Below the pieces are notes generated by a model that was given only the letters and a program-made list of their open reading frames with translations, was not told where the DNA came from and did not search any database. A program made the translations under genes and the position numbers. Shown one piece after another: positions 1 to 10,100 of a DNA stretch of 64,000 nt. The stretch is from Stutzerimonas stutzeri (GTDB taxonomy: Bacteria; Pseudomonadota; Gammaproteobacteria; Pseudomonadales; Pseudomonadaceae), in contig NZ_JAAMQZ010000010.1 of assembly GCF_013522825.1 (NCBI RefSeq), positions 1 to 64,000 on the forward strand, read 5' to 3'. The stretch's first letter is position 1; each line of letters starts with the position of its first letter.

Positions 1-142
1 ACTTGAGCAGCCATTGCTGGAACACCTCAAAGCCTGCTGAGTCATTGGTCAGCTTGCCTTTGGTGCGGTGCTTGCCGTTGCTCTGCAAGGTTGCGATGTC
101 GAATGTGTGTTTGGCGATGTCGACGCCGACGACTATGGTCAT
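1..142 (-). CDS. IS110-family transposase, N-terminal fragment cut by the window edge
   Basis: Read on the minus strand, an ATG at 142 opens a frame beginning MTIVVGVDIAKHTFDIA and staying open to base 1 (47 residues). GVDIAK with the first acidic residue is the start of the RuvC-like DEDD domain of IS110-family transposases, which recombine without the usual DDE chemistry. A strong Shine-Dalgarno (GGAGG) lies 4-8 bases before the ATG. The catalytic C-terminal part lies outside the window, so completeness and subgroup (IS110 or IS1111) cannot be judged. The family assignment rests on this N-terminal motif only. Confidence 0.8.
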   Translation of the reverse strand, partial: MTIVVGVDIAKHTFDIATLQSNGKHRTKGKLTNDSAGFEVFQQWLLK

Positions 143-364
143 GGTTTTCCTCCTCAGTGAACGGGTAGATCGTCACTGCATCCGTCCTACCTTGCTAATG
201 CGAGCTCGTGGCTCAAGATACCGTTCGGACTTGCTGGATGAGTGCGGAGGAGTGCAGCGTTATCTACGTCACAAGCTCGAAGCTTAAGGGCGGGTACTAC
301 TTGCACTCTCTCCCCCGATGATCAGCCGGGGACTATCACCTCCTGAAAGGCTGCAGTCGAGATA
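1..364 (-). mobile_element. End of an IS110-family insertion sequence (transposase start plus its upstream noncoding end)
   Basis: The transposase start at 142 is preceded on its own strand by about 220 bases without a convincing gene (143-364), running up to a REP-like palindrome at 365-404. IS110-family elements have no long terminal inverted repeats and carry a noncoding end that, in characterised members, is transcribed into a bridge RNA. On the minus strand this stretch has self-complementary blocks, such as AGTGCA and TGCACT about 55 bases apart. The exact element boundary cannot be read from one end. That 143-364 belongs to the element is inferred from position and from its lack of coding content. 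Confidence 0.5.
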
Positions 365-404
365 CAAGGTCGGGTCAGACTTCATCGACCCGACGGGCGG
401 AGCC
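365..404. repeat. REP-like palindrome, GTCGGGTC/GACCCGAC family, copy 1
   Basis: Imperfect inverted repeat with arms GGTCGGGTC and GACCCGAC around a short centre (AGACTTCAT). Related copies occur at 1431-1464, 15916-15950 and, in reverse, 53701-53734. It lies between the IS110 end and the tonB3 stop codon at 458. The copies nearer the centre of the window have CACGCTTCAC in the loop, so this one is slightly diverged. Confidence 0.75.
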
Positions 405-457
405 GAAGGCCCATGTCTACCTTTACGCCTGGTCTCCAGCGGAGCTAAACACGCCTG

Positions 458-1354
458 CTATTGGCTCGACAGCCGGTCGCCGCGCTCGAAACGCCAGGTC
501 CTGATGATTTCCACCTGGTCGAAATGCTTTGCAAGCTCGCCCGCGAACGGGGCGAAGGGGGCCGCGAGGCGGACGATCCGCATGGCGGCTTCATCGAGTA
601 CGGTATGCCCGGAGGATTCCAGCACCCGTAGTTCCTGCACGCTGCCGTTGCGGTCCACCACCACCAGCATCCGCAGGCTGCCGTGGATGCGCTGGCGGCG
701 AGCCTCTTCCGGGTAGTTGAGGTTGCCGACGCGCTCGACCTTCTTGCGCCACTCGTCGCGATACCAGGCGCTGATGTCGCGCATGGTGGCGGCGGTGTTC
801 TGGCGGCTGACGCGGGGGCGCTTGGCGTATTGCTGGATATCCTGGGACAGTTGCGCTTCGAGGCTGGCGATCTCGGCGCTCAACTGCGAGCTGTCGAAGG
901 TCGGCGCTGGTGGAGTCTGGGGCTGCGGCTTGTTCTTCTGCGGTGTGTCCGGGGTCTTTTCCGGTTGTGGCGCGCGCGTCGCGACGGCGGTTTTCGGTGC
1001 TTCGCTGCGATTGCTGGGCGGCGGTGCGGCTGCGGGCGAAACCTTGCGTACCTCGGTGTCCTGGAAGGGCGCCTGCTCGCTGGTTTTCGGCGCGGCCTTG
1101 TGCTCCAGGGTGCCGCTGCCCTGCTGATTGTCCTGGGCGAGAAAGTCGGCTTCCTTGGGCTTGTCTTCGCTCTTGAAGGTCGAAAGGGTGATTTCCAGTG
1201 TCTTGCTGATCTGGTTGGGCTCGGTCAGGGTAAAGCCGAGACCCAGGATCAGCGCCACATGCAGCGCAGCGGCGAGAAACAGGGTAAAGCCGAGGCGATC
1301 CGCAGGGCGGACACCGGGGCTGACGGGAACAGGTTGGCGTGTAGCGGCGTTCAT
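458..1354 (-). CDS. tonB3: TonB-family energy transducer (TonB3)
   Basis: 298 residues. It has a short cytoplasmic N-terminus, one membrane helix at about 21-42 (LGFTLFLAAALHVALILGLG), a long Pro/Lys/Gln-rich periplasmic spacer at about 60-160, and a C-terminal TonB domain at about 205-290 with the YPEEARR motif. TonB proteins pass proton-motive force from ExbB/ExbD to outer-membrane receptors. No exbB/exbD is beside it. The position next to gshB and pilG matches P. aeruginosa tonB3, whose loss affects twitching motility, so a role in pilus function rather than iron uptake is plausible. The start is the first ATG before the membrane helix. Confidence 0.88.
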   Translation of the reverse strand: MNAATRQPVPVSPGVRPADRLGFTLFLAAALHVALILGLGFTLTEPNQISKTLEITLSTFKSEDKPKEADFLAQDNQQGSGTLEHKAAPKTSEQAPFQDTEVRKVSPAAAPPPSNRSEAPKTAVATRAPQPEKTPDTPQKNKPQPQTPPAPTFDSSQLSAEIASLEAQLSQDIQQYAKRPRVSRQNTAATMRDISAWYRDEWRKKVERVGNLNYPEEARRQRIHGSLRMLVVVDRNGSVQELRVLESSGHTVLDEAAMRIVRLAAPFAPFAGELAKHFDQVEIIRTWRFERGDRLSSQ

Positions 1355-1430
1355 CGCATTTCAGTCGACTCGAAGTGCGCGCAGTCTGCCGACTTTGCGC
1401 GGCAAGCCGCAAGTTTCACGCGCAAAGCTG

Positions 1431-1464
1431 TAGGTCGGGTCACGCTTCACCGACCCGACGAGCG
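1431..1464. repeat. REP-like palindrome, GTCGGGTC/GACCCGAC family, copy 2
   Basis: TAGGTCGGGTCACGCTTCAC followed by CGACCCGACGAGC, a hairpin of GTCGGGTC with GACCCGAC. It lies in the 132-base gap between the gshB stop and the tonB3 start, so both flanking genes are on the minus strand. It matches the copy at 15916-15950 almost exactly. Confidence 0.85.
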
Positions 1465-1487
1465 GCGATGAGTCCAGCTTCCAGCCG

Positions 1488-2438
1488 CTATCGCTTCAAC
1501 TTGTCGGCAATCGCATCCATCAGACGCTCTCCGATGCGGGTGTCGAAGGCGTTGTCGATCTCGCGGATACAGGTCGGGCTGGTGATATTGATTTCGGTGA
1601 GGTAATCGCCGATCACGTCCAGACCCACGAACAGCAGGCCGCGCTTGCGCAACTCCGGGCCGACGATGGCGGCGATCTCGCGGTCGCGATCCGACAGCGG
1701 CTGAGCCACGCCGCGCCCGCCGGCGGCGAGATTGCCGCGGGTTTCGCCGGCGGCAGGTATACGTGCCAGGCAATAGGGAATCGGCTCGCCGTCGATCATC
1801 AGGATGCGCTTGTCGCCGTCCTTGATGGCCGGGATATAGCGCTGCGCCATGATCTGGCGGGCGCCGTGCTCGGTCAGGGTCTCGAGAATCACCGAGAGGT
1901 TGGGGTCGCCTTCCCGGTGGCGGAAGATCGAGGCGCCGCCCATCTCGTCCAGTGGTTTGAGAATGACGTCACGCTGCTCGCGGGCGAACTCGCGGAGAAT
2001 GTCCGCGCGCCGGCTGACCAGGGTCGGTGGCGTGCATTGCGGAAATTGCGTGGCGAAGAACTTTTCGTTGCAGTCGCGCAGGCTCTGCGGGCGGTTGACC
2101 ACCAGCACGCCGGCGCGCTCGGCCATTTCCAGCAGGTAGGTGGTGTAGACGTACTCGCCATTGAAGGGCGGGTCCTTGCGCATCAGGATCACGTCGAGCC
2201 CGCCCAGAGGCGCGTCGATTTCCTCGCCGGTTTCATACCAGTGCTGCGGATCGTCGAATACCTGCAATGCGCGCATGCGCGCACGGGCTTCGCCGCCAAG
2301 TTGATAGAGATCGCACTGCTCCATGTAATAGAGCGTCCAGCTGCGTGCCTGGGCGGCCAACAGCATGGCGAGGGAGCTATCCTTCTTGAAAGCGATCCGC
2401 GCAATCGGATCCATGATGATCCCGACGCGAACAGTCAT
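1488..2438 (-). CDS. gshB: Glutathione synthetase
   Basis: 316 residues from the ATG at 2438. The enzyme joins gamma-glutamylcysteine and glycine with ATP, the second step of glutathione synthesis in the cytosol. The N-terminal substrate domain starts VGIIMDPIARIAFKKDSS. The ATP-grasp part has KPLDEMGGASIF at about 160 and the C-terminal metal/substrate segment EINITSPTCIREID at about 280. The open frame extends 56 codons further upstream, but the chosen start has GGAGA about 9 bases ahead and gives the usual 315-317 residue length. It is divergent from pilG; the 237-base gap 2439-2675 must hold both promoters. Confidence 0.96.
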   Translation of the reverse strand: MTVRVGIIMDPIARIAFKKDSSLAMLLAAQARSWTLYYMEQCDLYQLGGEARARMRALQVFDDPQHWYETGEEIDAPLGGLDVILMRKDPPFNGEYVYTTYLLEMAERAGVLVVNRPQSLRDCNEKFFATQFPQCTPPTLVSRRADILREFAREQRDVILKPLDEMGGASIFRHREGDPNLSVILETLTEHGARQIMAQRYIPAIKDGDKRILMIDGEPIPYCLARIPAAGETRGNLAAGGRGVAQPLSDRDREIAAIVGPELRKRGLLFVGLDVIGDYLTEINITSPTCIREIDNAFDTRIGERLMDAIADKLKR

Positions 2439-2675
2439 GTGGTGATCTCCGGCGATAAGGCAGTACGAGGCTGCGGGACATTGAAAATGTCGACGCAGAT
2501 TGGCGGCGGTTGTGCGCTGGGTCAAGGAAAATCCAGCTCCTTTTCCGGTCGATAGCATGGGCATCAGGAGTGTGCTAAAAAGGTCCGGCGATTGGGTGCA
2601 GCCCATCGATGACAGGGCCTGTAGCGCACTGACATAACGATAAACTACGACTCACCGAGGCGATGGTAGGGCGAA

Positions 2676-3083
2676 ATGGAACAGCACTCCGAGGGCTTGA
2701 AGGTCATGGTGATCGACGATTCGAAGACGATTCGTCGCACCGCCGAAACGCTGCTGAAGAAAGTAGGTTGTGACGTGATCACGGCGGTGGATGGCTTCGA
2801 TGCGCTCGCCAAGATCGCGGACACCCATCCGCGCATCATCTTCGTCGATATCATGATGCCCAGGCTCGATGGCTATCAGACCTGCGCGCTGATCAAGAAC
2901 AACAGTGCCTTCAAATCCACTCCGGTGATCATGCTGTCTTCCAAGGATGGCTTGTTCGACAAGGCCAAGGGACGCATCGTCGGGTCGGATCAATACCTCA
3001 CCAAACCTTTCAGCAAAGAAGAGTTGCTTGGCGCGATCAAGGCCCATGTGCCTGACTTTGCGCCGATAGAGCAAGTATCCTGA
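2676..3083 (+). CDS. pilG: Pil-Chp response regulator PilG
   Basis: 135 residues, a single CheY-like receiver domain. The acidic pocket is DD at 14-15, the phospho-acceptor is Asp58 (FVDIMMP), and the conserved Lys is in YLTKPF near 108. PilG receives phosphate from ChpA and promotes pilus extension and cAMP signalling in Pseudomonas. First gene of the pil-chp operon; 44 bases separate it from pilH. Confidence 0.97.
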   Translation: MEQHSEGLKVMVIDDSKTIRRTAETLLKKVGCDVITAVDGFDALAKIADTHPRIIFVDIMMPRLDGYQTCALIKNNSAFKSTPVIMLSSKDGLFDKAKGRIVGSDQYLTKPFSKEELLGAIKAHVPDFAPIEQVS

Positions 3084-3127
3084 AGTTCGGCCCTGTGTGC
3101 CGCTGAAGCCTTTCCCACGGAGAAACC

Positions 3128-3493
3128 ATGGCTCGCGTTCTGATTGTTGATGACTCGCCGACCGAAATGTACAAGCTGACAGCCATGCTGGAGAAACATG
3201 GCCACGTCGTGCTCAAAGCCGAAAATGGTGCGGATGGTGTGGCGCTTGCCCGCCAGGAAAAGCCCGATGTCGTCCTTATGGATATCGTGATGCCGGGCCT
3301 CAACGGTTTTCAGGCTACCCGCCAACTGACCAAAGATGCTGAAACCAGTCACATTCCTGTAATCATTGTGACCACCAAGGACCAGGAAACCGATAAGGTC
3401 TGGGGCAAGCGTCAGGGGGCCAAGGATTACCTGACCAAGCCCGTCGACGAAGCGACACTGCTGAAGACCCTTAACGCCGTGCTTGCGGGCTGA
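3128..3493 (+). CDS. pilH: Pil-Chp response regulator PilH
   Basis: 121 residues, a stand-alone receiver. DD is at 8-9, the phospho-Asp is Asp52 (VLMDIVMPG), Thr is in IIVTTKD and Lys is in YLTKPVD. In the Pil-Chp pathway PilH acts with PilG, drives retraction and may drain phosphate from the kinase. A GGAG Shine-Dalgarno (CACGGAGAAACC) sits just before the ATG. PilI follows after 39 bases. Confidence 0.97.
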   Translation: MARVLIVDDSPTEMYKLTAMLEKHGHVVLKAENGADGVALARQEKPDVVLMDIVMPGLNGFQATRQLTKDAETSHIPVIIVTTKDQETDKVWGKRQGAKDYLTKPVDEATLLKTLNAVLAG

Positions 3494-3532
3494 TCTGGCA
3501 AATCTGCAAACCGGACGAAGGGAAGTGGCAGC

Positions 3533-4069
3533 ATGTCGGACAGGCCAACACCGTTTCAGCGACTTCTGGATATCGATGCACGTTGCCGGGCGCTGGCAGC
3601 CGGACTGCCTTCCCAGCAGGAAGCTGTCCAGACCTGGGCCGGTATCGGATTTCGGATGGGTGAGCGGTTGTTCGTCGCACCTATGGGGGAGGTCGGCGAG
3701 ATACTGCATGAGCCACGTTACACGCTTCTTCCCGGCGTGAAGAGCTGGGTCAAGGGTGTGGCCAACGTGCGCGGCAGATTGCTGCCGATCATGGACCTGT
3801 GTGGCTACTTCGGGCTGGAATTGTCGCCGTTGCGCAAGCAGCGACGGGTATTGGTGGTCGATCACCAGGACGTGTTCGCCGGGCTGACGATCGACGAAGT
3901 GTTCGGCATGCAGCACTTTCCGGTCGATGCCTTTTCCGAACAGCTGCCACCAGTGGAAGCATCGATCCAGCCCTTTATCCATGGTGTCTTCCAGCGCGAG
4001 CAGCCCTGGCTGGTCTTCAGCCCGCATGCGCTGGCTTCGCATCAGGCATTTCTGGACGTGGCGTATTGA
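3533..4069 (+). CDS. pilI: CheW-like coupling protein PilI
   Basis: 178 residues with one CheW domain from about 35 to 170 (GIGFRMGERLFVAPMGEVGEIL; VRGRLLPIMDLCGYFGLE). It couples the receptor PilJ to the histidine kinase ChpA at the cell pole. Gene order pilG-pilH-pilI-pilJ is that of the P. aeruginosa operon. The N-terminal 30 residues before the CheW fold are hydrophilic and of unknown role. Confidence 0.95.
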   Translation: MSDRPTPFQRLLDIDARCRALAAGLPSQQEAVQTWAGIGFRMGERLFVAPMGEVGEILHEPRYTLLPGVKSWVKGVANVRGRLLPIMDLCGYFGLELSPLRKQRRVLVVDHQDVFAGLTIDEVFGMQHFPVDAFSEQLPPVEASIQPFIHGVFQREQPWLVFSPHALASHQAFLDVAY

Positions 4070-4144
4070 TTTAGGCGGGTCGGCAGGCGCCGGCCTTTGG
4101 TTCTTGGAAGGAAACGTAAGGGTGGTCCAGGCGGGGGCCGGATA

Positions 4145-6193
4145 ATGAAAAAAATGAACGCAAATGCGCTGCTGGCCGGTGTGCGCAGCAATACGCTGAT
4201 CGCCGGGCTGTTTATTCTCCTGATCGTGTCGATGGTGCTGTTGTTCGCCAACTTCGCCTACGTCAGCACCCAGGCCGACAACGACAGTGAATACATCGGA
4301 CACGCGGGCGAGCTGCGAGTTCTCTCCCAGCACATCGCGAAGAACGCGGTGGAAGCGGCTGCCGGTAAACCAGAGGCGTTCGACTCGTTGAAGGATGCGC
4401 GCAACGATTTCAGCCGTCGCTGGGGTTATCTGTCCCAGGGTGACGACAGCATCGGCCTGCCCGCCGTGCCTCAGTCGCTGCAGGGCGAGATTGCCGCCGT
4501 GCAGCAGGACTGGGATACCCTGCGGCAGAACACCGATGCCATTCTGGCCAGCGAGCAGACCGTACTTTCCCTGCACCAGGTCGCCGCGACCCTTGCCGAA
4601 ACCATTCCGCAGCTGCAAGTGGAATACGAAGAGGTCGTCGACATCCTGATCGAAGGTGGCGCCCCCGCGGCCCAGGTTGCCGTTGCCCAGCGTCAGTCTC
4701 TGCTGGCCGAGCGTATTCTCGGCTCGGTGAACAAGGTGCTTTCCGGTGACCAGGACTCTGTTCAGGCTGCCGACATGTTCGGACGCGATGCCAGCCTGTT
4801 CGGTCGAGTGCTCAACGCGATGCTCGATGGCAACGAAGCCATGGGCATTGTCAGCGTAAGTGATGCCGAGGCGCTGGACCGCCTTGGCGCGATTGCCGAG
4901 CTGTTCCAGTTCGTTTCCGGCTCCGTGGACGAGATTCTGGAAACCTCGCCGGAGCTGTTCCAGGTGCGTGAATCGTCCAACAGCATCTTCGAGGTTTCGC
5001 AGACGCTGCTCGACAAGACCTCGGCGCTGACCGAAGGCCTGCAGGGCCGTGCTGATGCCCGCTACATCAACACCCTGGCCGGTTATGTGCTCGGCGCTCT
5101 GGCGTTGGCATCGATCCTGTTGATCGGTCTGGTCATGGTTCAGGAAGCACGCCGTCGGCTGACCGAGACTGCGGAAAAGAACGAGCGTAACCAGACGGCG
5201 ATTCTGCGTCTGCTCGATGAAATCGGTGACCTCGCTGACGGTGACCTCACCGTAGCCGCAACGGTTACCGAAGACTTCACCGGCGCTATCGCCGACTCGA
5301 TCAACTATTCCATCGACCAGTTGCGCGATCTGGTCGAGACGATCAACCAGACTGCCGTTCAGGTATCCGGTGCCGCCCAGGAAACCCAGGCCACCGCGAT
5401 GCATCTGGCCGAGGCTTCCGAGCATCAGGCGCAGGAAATTGCCGGGGCTTCGGCGGCGATCAACGAAATGGCCGTGTCGATCGACCAGGTATCGGCCAAC
5501 GCCGCCGAATCCTCGGCGGTAGCGGAGCGCTCGGTAGCCATCGCCAACAAGGGCAACGAAGTGGTGCACAACACCATCACCGGCATGGACAACATCCGCG
5601 AGCAGATCCAGGACACCTCCAAGCGAATCAAGCGCCTCGGTGAGTCGTCCCAGGAGATCGGTGACATCGTCAGCCTGATCAACGACATTGCTGACCAGAC
5701 CAACATCCTCGCACTGAACGCGGCGATCCAGGCCTCCATGGCCGGTGACGCCGGTCGTGGCTTCGCGGTGGTCGCCGACGAAGTACAGCGCCTTGCAGAA
5801 CGTTCCTCGGCGGCAACCAAGCAGATCGAGGCACTGGTCAAGACGATTCAGACCGATACCAACGAGGCGGTCATCTCGATGGAGCAGACCACCTCCGAAG
5901 TGGTACGCGGTGCACGCCTGGCGCAGGATGCCGGGGTCGCTCTGGAAGAGATCGAGAAGGTATCCAAGAGCCTTGCGGCGCTGATCCAGAACATCTCCAA
6001 CGCCGCCCGGCAGCAGGCTTCGTCCGCCGGCCATATTTCCAACACCATGAACGTGATCCAGGAAATTACCTCGCAGACTTCCTCGGGCACCACCGCGACC
6101 GCCAAGAGCATTGGTAATCTCGCGAAGATGGCCAACGAGATGCGGCATTCGGTTTCCGGCTTCACCTTGCCGGAAAACCAGGATCAGGCCTGA
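4145..6193 (+). CDS. pilJ: Methyl-accepting chemotaxis protein PilJ for type IV pili
   Basis: 682 residues from ATG 4145 ([18 protein letters not shown]). There is a membrane helix at about 17-37, a long helical periplasmic sensor with two PilJ-type modules (about 40-310), a second helix at about 317-337 ([19 protein letters not shown]), then HAMP and a signalling domain whose tip reads [13 protein letters not shown] and [18 protein letters not shown]. The tip has Gln-Ala-Ser where many MCPs have Glu-Ala-Ala. PilJ senses surface contact and pilin subunits and activates ChpA. The open frame starts 16 codons earlier, but the chosen start gives the P. aeruginosa length. Confidence 0.96.
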   Translation: MKKMNANALLAGVRSNTLIAGLFILLIVSMVLLFANFAYVSTQADNDSEYIGHAGELRVLSQHIAKNAVEAAAGKPEAFDSLKDARNDFSRRWGYLSQGDDSIGLPAVPQSLQGEIAAVQQDWDTLRQNTDAILASEQTVLSLHQVAATLAETIPQLQVEYEEVVDILIEGGAPAAQVAVAQRQSLLAERILGSVNKVLSGDQDSVQAADMFGRDASLFGRVLNAMLDGNEAMGIVSVSDAEALDRLGAIAELFQFVSGSVDEILETSPELFQVRESSNSIFEVSQTLLDKTSALTEGLQGRADARYINTLAGYVLGALALASILLIGLVMVQEARRRLTETAEKNERNQTAILRLLDEIGDLADGDLTVAATVTEDFTGAIADSINYSIDQLRDLVETINQTAVQVSGAAQETQATAMHLAEASEHQAQEIAGASAAINEMAVSIDQVSANAAESSAVAERSVAIANKGNEVVHNTITGMDNIREQIQDTSKRIKRLGESSQEIGDIVSLINDIADQTNILALNAAIQASMAGDAGRGFAVVADEVQRLAERSSAATKQIEALVKTIQTDTNEAVISMEQTTSEVVRGARLAQDAGVALEEIEKVSKSLAALIQNISNAARQQASSAGHISNTMNVIQEITSQTSSGTTATAKSIGNLAKMANEMRHSVSGFTLPENQDQA

Positions 6194-6233
6194 CTGGGAC
6201 GCGGGGGCCTGTTAATGGTCTCCGTGGACGTTC

Positions 6234-7118
6234 ATGAGTGAGGGGCAGGGCATGCAGCCGAGCGTTGACTGGTCACTGAGACCCTTGGCCGATATGTCAT
6301 CAGCGGAGTTTCGCGAGTGGCAGGCCTTGCTTGAAGAGCGCTCCGGCATGGTGATTTCCGAGCAGCGTCGGTCATTCCTGCAGGCCAATCTGAGCAGCCG
6401 CATGCGCGAAGTCGGCGCTGCCGATTACGCCAGCTACTACCGCCAGGTCACTGCCGGTGCCCGTGGCGCGGTCGAGTGGTCGATGCTGATGGACCGGCTG
6501 ACCGTACAGGAAACCCGCTTCTTCCGACATCCCCCCTCGTTCGCCCTGCTTTGCGAATATATCAGGCAGCGCCAGGCATCCCGTGACGCGGCCTTGCCAT
6601 GGTCGTTGTGGAGTGTCGGCTGTTCCAGTGGTGAGGAAACCTACTCGCTGGCCATCTGTGCTGCCGAGGTGCTGGCTGCTGCTGACGGAGAAACCTGTTA
6701 CGGCGTGACCGGCACGGATATCAGCCTCAGCGCCCTGAGCCGGTCCCGTGACGGTATCTATGGCCCTCGGCGGCTTGAGCAGGTGGAGCCGCAACTGCGT
6801 GAACGCTACTTTCAGTCCCTGCCGAATGATCGCTTTCAAGTGATACCCAGCCTGGCGGCACGCGTGTGCTTCGCCAGGCTCAATGTGCTGGAGCTGGCCG
6901 GTGCGCCAATGTCCGATATGGACGTCATTTTTTGTCAGAACCTGTTGATCTACTTCCGCCGCTGGCGTCGCCGCGAAATCCTCAACCGCCTGGCCGAGCG
7001 CCTGGCGCCTGGGGGATTGCTGGTTATCGGTGTGGGCGAAGTGGCTGGTTGGCAGCACCCGGAACTGCTGCCGGTGGCCGACAGTCGGGTTCTGGCCTTT
7101 ACCCGGAAAAGTTTATGA
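6234..7118 (+). CDS. pilK: CheR-type chemoreceptor methyltransferase PilK
   Basis: 294 residues. The N-terminal CheR helical domain (FREWQALLEERSGMVISEQ) and VQETRFFRHP are followed by the SAM-binding fold: SVGCSSGEETYSLAI at about 120-135, TGTDISLSALSRSR, and VIFCQNLLIYF. The product should methylate PilJ glutamates using S-adenosylmethionine. Its stop at 7116-7118 precedes the chosen chpA start by 11 bases, so the two are almost certainly translated from one mRNA. An ATG start at 6249 inside the frame is possible but would drop only 5 residues. Confidence 0.95.
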   Translation: MSEGQGMQPSVDWSLRPLADMSSAEFREWQALLEERSGMVISEQRRSFLQANLSSRMREVGAADYASYYRQVTAGARGAVEWSMLMDRLTVQETRFFRHPPSFALLCEYIRQRQASRDAALPWSLWSVGCSSGEETYSLAICAAEVLAAADGETCYGVTGTDISLSALSRSRDGIYGPRRLEQVEPQLRERYFQSLPNDRFQVIPSLAARVCFARLNVLELAGAPMSDMDVIFCQNLLIYFRRWRRREILNRLAERLAPGGLLVIGVGEVAGWQHPELLPVADSRVLAFTRKSL

Positions 7119-7129
7119 GCGGAGTCGCT

Positions 7130-10100
7130 ATGGGTGATCGGCACGATTATGTCGCCCTGGAGTGGGTGAAGGGCGAAATTGCCGAAACGCTGAAGCAGGC
7201 GCGGCAGGCGCTGGAAGCGTTCGTCGAAAACCCGCAGGACTCGACGCGGATGCGCTTCTGCCTGACCTATGTGCATCAGGTCCAGGGTACCCTGCAGATG
7301 GTCGAGTTCTATGGTGCGGCCCTGCTCGCCGAGGAAATGGAGCAGCTCGCCCGCGCCTTGCTGGATGAGCGTGTCGCCAGCCGGACCGAGGCGCTGGAAG
7401 TGCTGATGCAGGCGATCCTGCAGATGCCGGCCTACCTTGATCGAATCCAGAGTGCGCGCCGCGATCTGCCCATGGTCGTGCTGCCGTTGCTCAATGACCT
7501 GCGCGCCGCGCGTGGCGAGAAACTGCTGTCGGAGACCAGCCTGTTTTCGCCGGACATGTCCGCGCGCCGTCCGGCTCTTTCAGGGGAATTCCTGGCGCAG
7601 CGGCAAACCGCCGACTTGCCTGGCTTGCTGCGAAAGATGCGGCAGATGCTGCAGGTTGCCCTGGTCGGGGTCATCCGCAATCAGGATCTGCCCACCAATC
7701 TGGGCTACATGGCGCGTGTGTTCGCGCGCCTGGAAATGCTCTGCAAGGACGCGCCGCTTGGCGCCCTGTGGCAGATCGCATCGGGCGTGGTCGAAGGGCT
7801 GGCCAGTGGCGGGGTCGCCAATGGCACCACGATTCGCACCCTGTTGCGCCAGGTCGACCGGGAGCTCAAGCGTCTCGTTGAGCAGGGCGCAGACGGCATC
7901 AATCAGGCCGCCCCCGATGAATTGACCAAGAACCTGCTGTTCTACGTCGCCAAGGCGCCCGCTCAGTCTGCACGCATCCAGGCCCTCAAGGCCGAGTACA
8001 GCCTCGACGAGGCATTGCCCGACAGCACTGTCGTGGATGAGGAGCGCGCCCAGTTGGCCGGCCCGGATCGCGGCGCCATGCGCTCGGTGGTGGCAGCGCT
8101 GTGCGAAGAGCTCGTTCGGGTGAAGGACAGCCTGGATCTGTTCGTGCGCAGTGATCGCATGGACCTGGCCGATCTCGGCGCGTTACAGGTGCCTCTCAAG
8201 CAGATTGCCGACACCCTTGCGGTGCTGGGTTTCGGTCAGCCGCGGCGGATCATTCTCGATCAGATTGAAGTGGTCGAAGCCCTGGCGCGTGGCCAGCGCA
8301 AAGCCGACGATGCCGCCTTGATGGATGTTGCCGGTGCGCTGCTGTACGTCGAGGCGACGCTGGCCGGCATGGTGGGTGGCACCGCGGAGGAACGAGACGA
8401 GGCCAGTCACCTGCCGACCACCGATGTCGCACAGATCCATCAGTTGGTCGTTCGCGAGGCGCGTACCGGGCTCGAACAGGCCAAGGATGCCATCATCGAG
8501 TTCATTGCCTCGCAGTGGAATCACCAGCATCTGGCGCGGGTACCCGATTTGCTGACCCAGTCCCGTGGCGGATTGGCGATGATTCCGCTGGCGCGTGCGG
8601 CAGCCTTGCTGGATGCCTGCAACCGCTATATCCAGGAGCAGTTGCTGGCGCGCCAGGCAATCCCGGACTGGCAGAGTCTGGACATGCTTGCCGATGCGAT
8701 CACCAGCGTCGAGTACTACCTTGAACGCCTCAGCGAAGACTGCGGTTCTCAGGGCGATCTGATTCTCGATGTGGCGCAGGAGAGCCTGGAAGCGCTGGGT
8801 TATCCGCTGAGCGAGCCTGCCTCGATCCTTGAGCCGGAGCCCGCTGACGCCGCGCCGGAATTCGAGCTGGCCAATCCGCTGGATGAGATAGAAGTGCTGC
8901 TGCCGGAGCTGCTTGCCGATGCCTCTGTCAGTGAGGACGTAGAGCTGGTTGCAGGGCCTGACGCTCTGACGAGCGAGGCGTGCACCATCGAATCGCCGGT
9001 GATTGGGCAGCCGCCTGCTGACGATCCTGATTCGCAGGCATGGGCTCTTGCACCAGAAGTCGCCGAATACGAGCAGGATGAATGGCTGCTGACAGCCGAC
9101 GCCGAAGTGGGCGCATCCTTCGCTGAAACGTCGCCTGCCGAGCCTGTAGCCGCTGAATCGGACGAGCAGGCGAACACCGAGTCTCTCGACTATTCGATGG
9201 TGTGGAGCGAGGCCGAGATGGCCGGGATGGGCATGCCCGCAGTCGTCCTGCCGGAGCCGGTGGTAGCACTGCCGGGCAGCGAGCCGGCGATCAGCCTCGA
9301 TGACGTCATGGCCGCTCCCGTCGTTGCCATCAACCCGCCTGCACAGGATGTGCCGCCGAGCCTGTTGCCGCCCCCGGAAGACAAGGAGCCGGTCGACGAC
9401 GAACTGCTTGAAGTCTTCATCGAGGAAGCTGCCGAGGTCCTTGAGACGGTCGGCGAGTATCTGCCTCGCTGGCACGCCGATCACGACGACAAGGAAGCCC
9501 TGACCGAGGTGCGCCGCGCCTTCCATACGCTCAAGGGCAGTGGCCGCATGGTCCGCGCGCTGGTCATTGGCGAGCTGGCGTGGTCCGTCGAGAACCTGTT
9601 CAACCGAATCCTGGACCGCAGTATCGAGGTGAGTGAGTCGGTCAGCAAAGTCGTCGACGATGTCGTCCGGCTGATGCCGGCACTGATCGAGGAGTTCGCG
9701 GCCAAAGCCCAGCGCCAGCGTGATGATGTCGACCGGTTGGCGGCTGATGCCCATGCGCTTGCCAAGGGACAGCCGATTGCTGCCGAAGCGGTCGTGTCGC
9801 CTGGGCCGGAGCAGAGCGCGCGGGAAGAGGCACTGGACCCGCAGTTGCTGGAGATTTTCCGTAACGAGGCGGAAGCCCACCTTACAACCCTGGTGGATTT
9901 TCTCGCCGATTGCGCCCAGCGCCTGCCACAGCCGGTTACCGATGATTTGCAGCGTGCCCTGCATACGCTCAAGGGCAGCGCCCATATGGCGGGCATCCTG
10001 CCCATGGCGGAAATTGCCACCCCGCTGGAGAAAATGGCCAAGGAGTTCAAGGCCAACCTGATCGCCATGGAGCTGGCCGATGCGCAGCTTCTGCACAGCG

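Noticed and set aside
2990..6148. A 1052-codon open frame on the minus strand opposite pilH-pilJ
   Set aside because: It is antisense to pilH, pilI and pilJ, which all have clear family motifs; its own translation shows no domain and is rich in Arg/Gly/His as expected from codon bias on the opposite strand.
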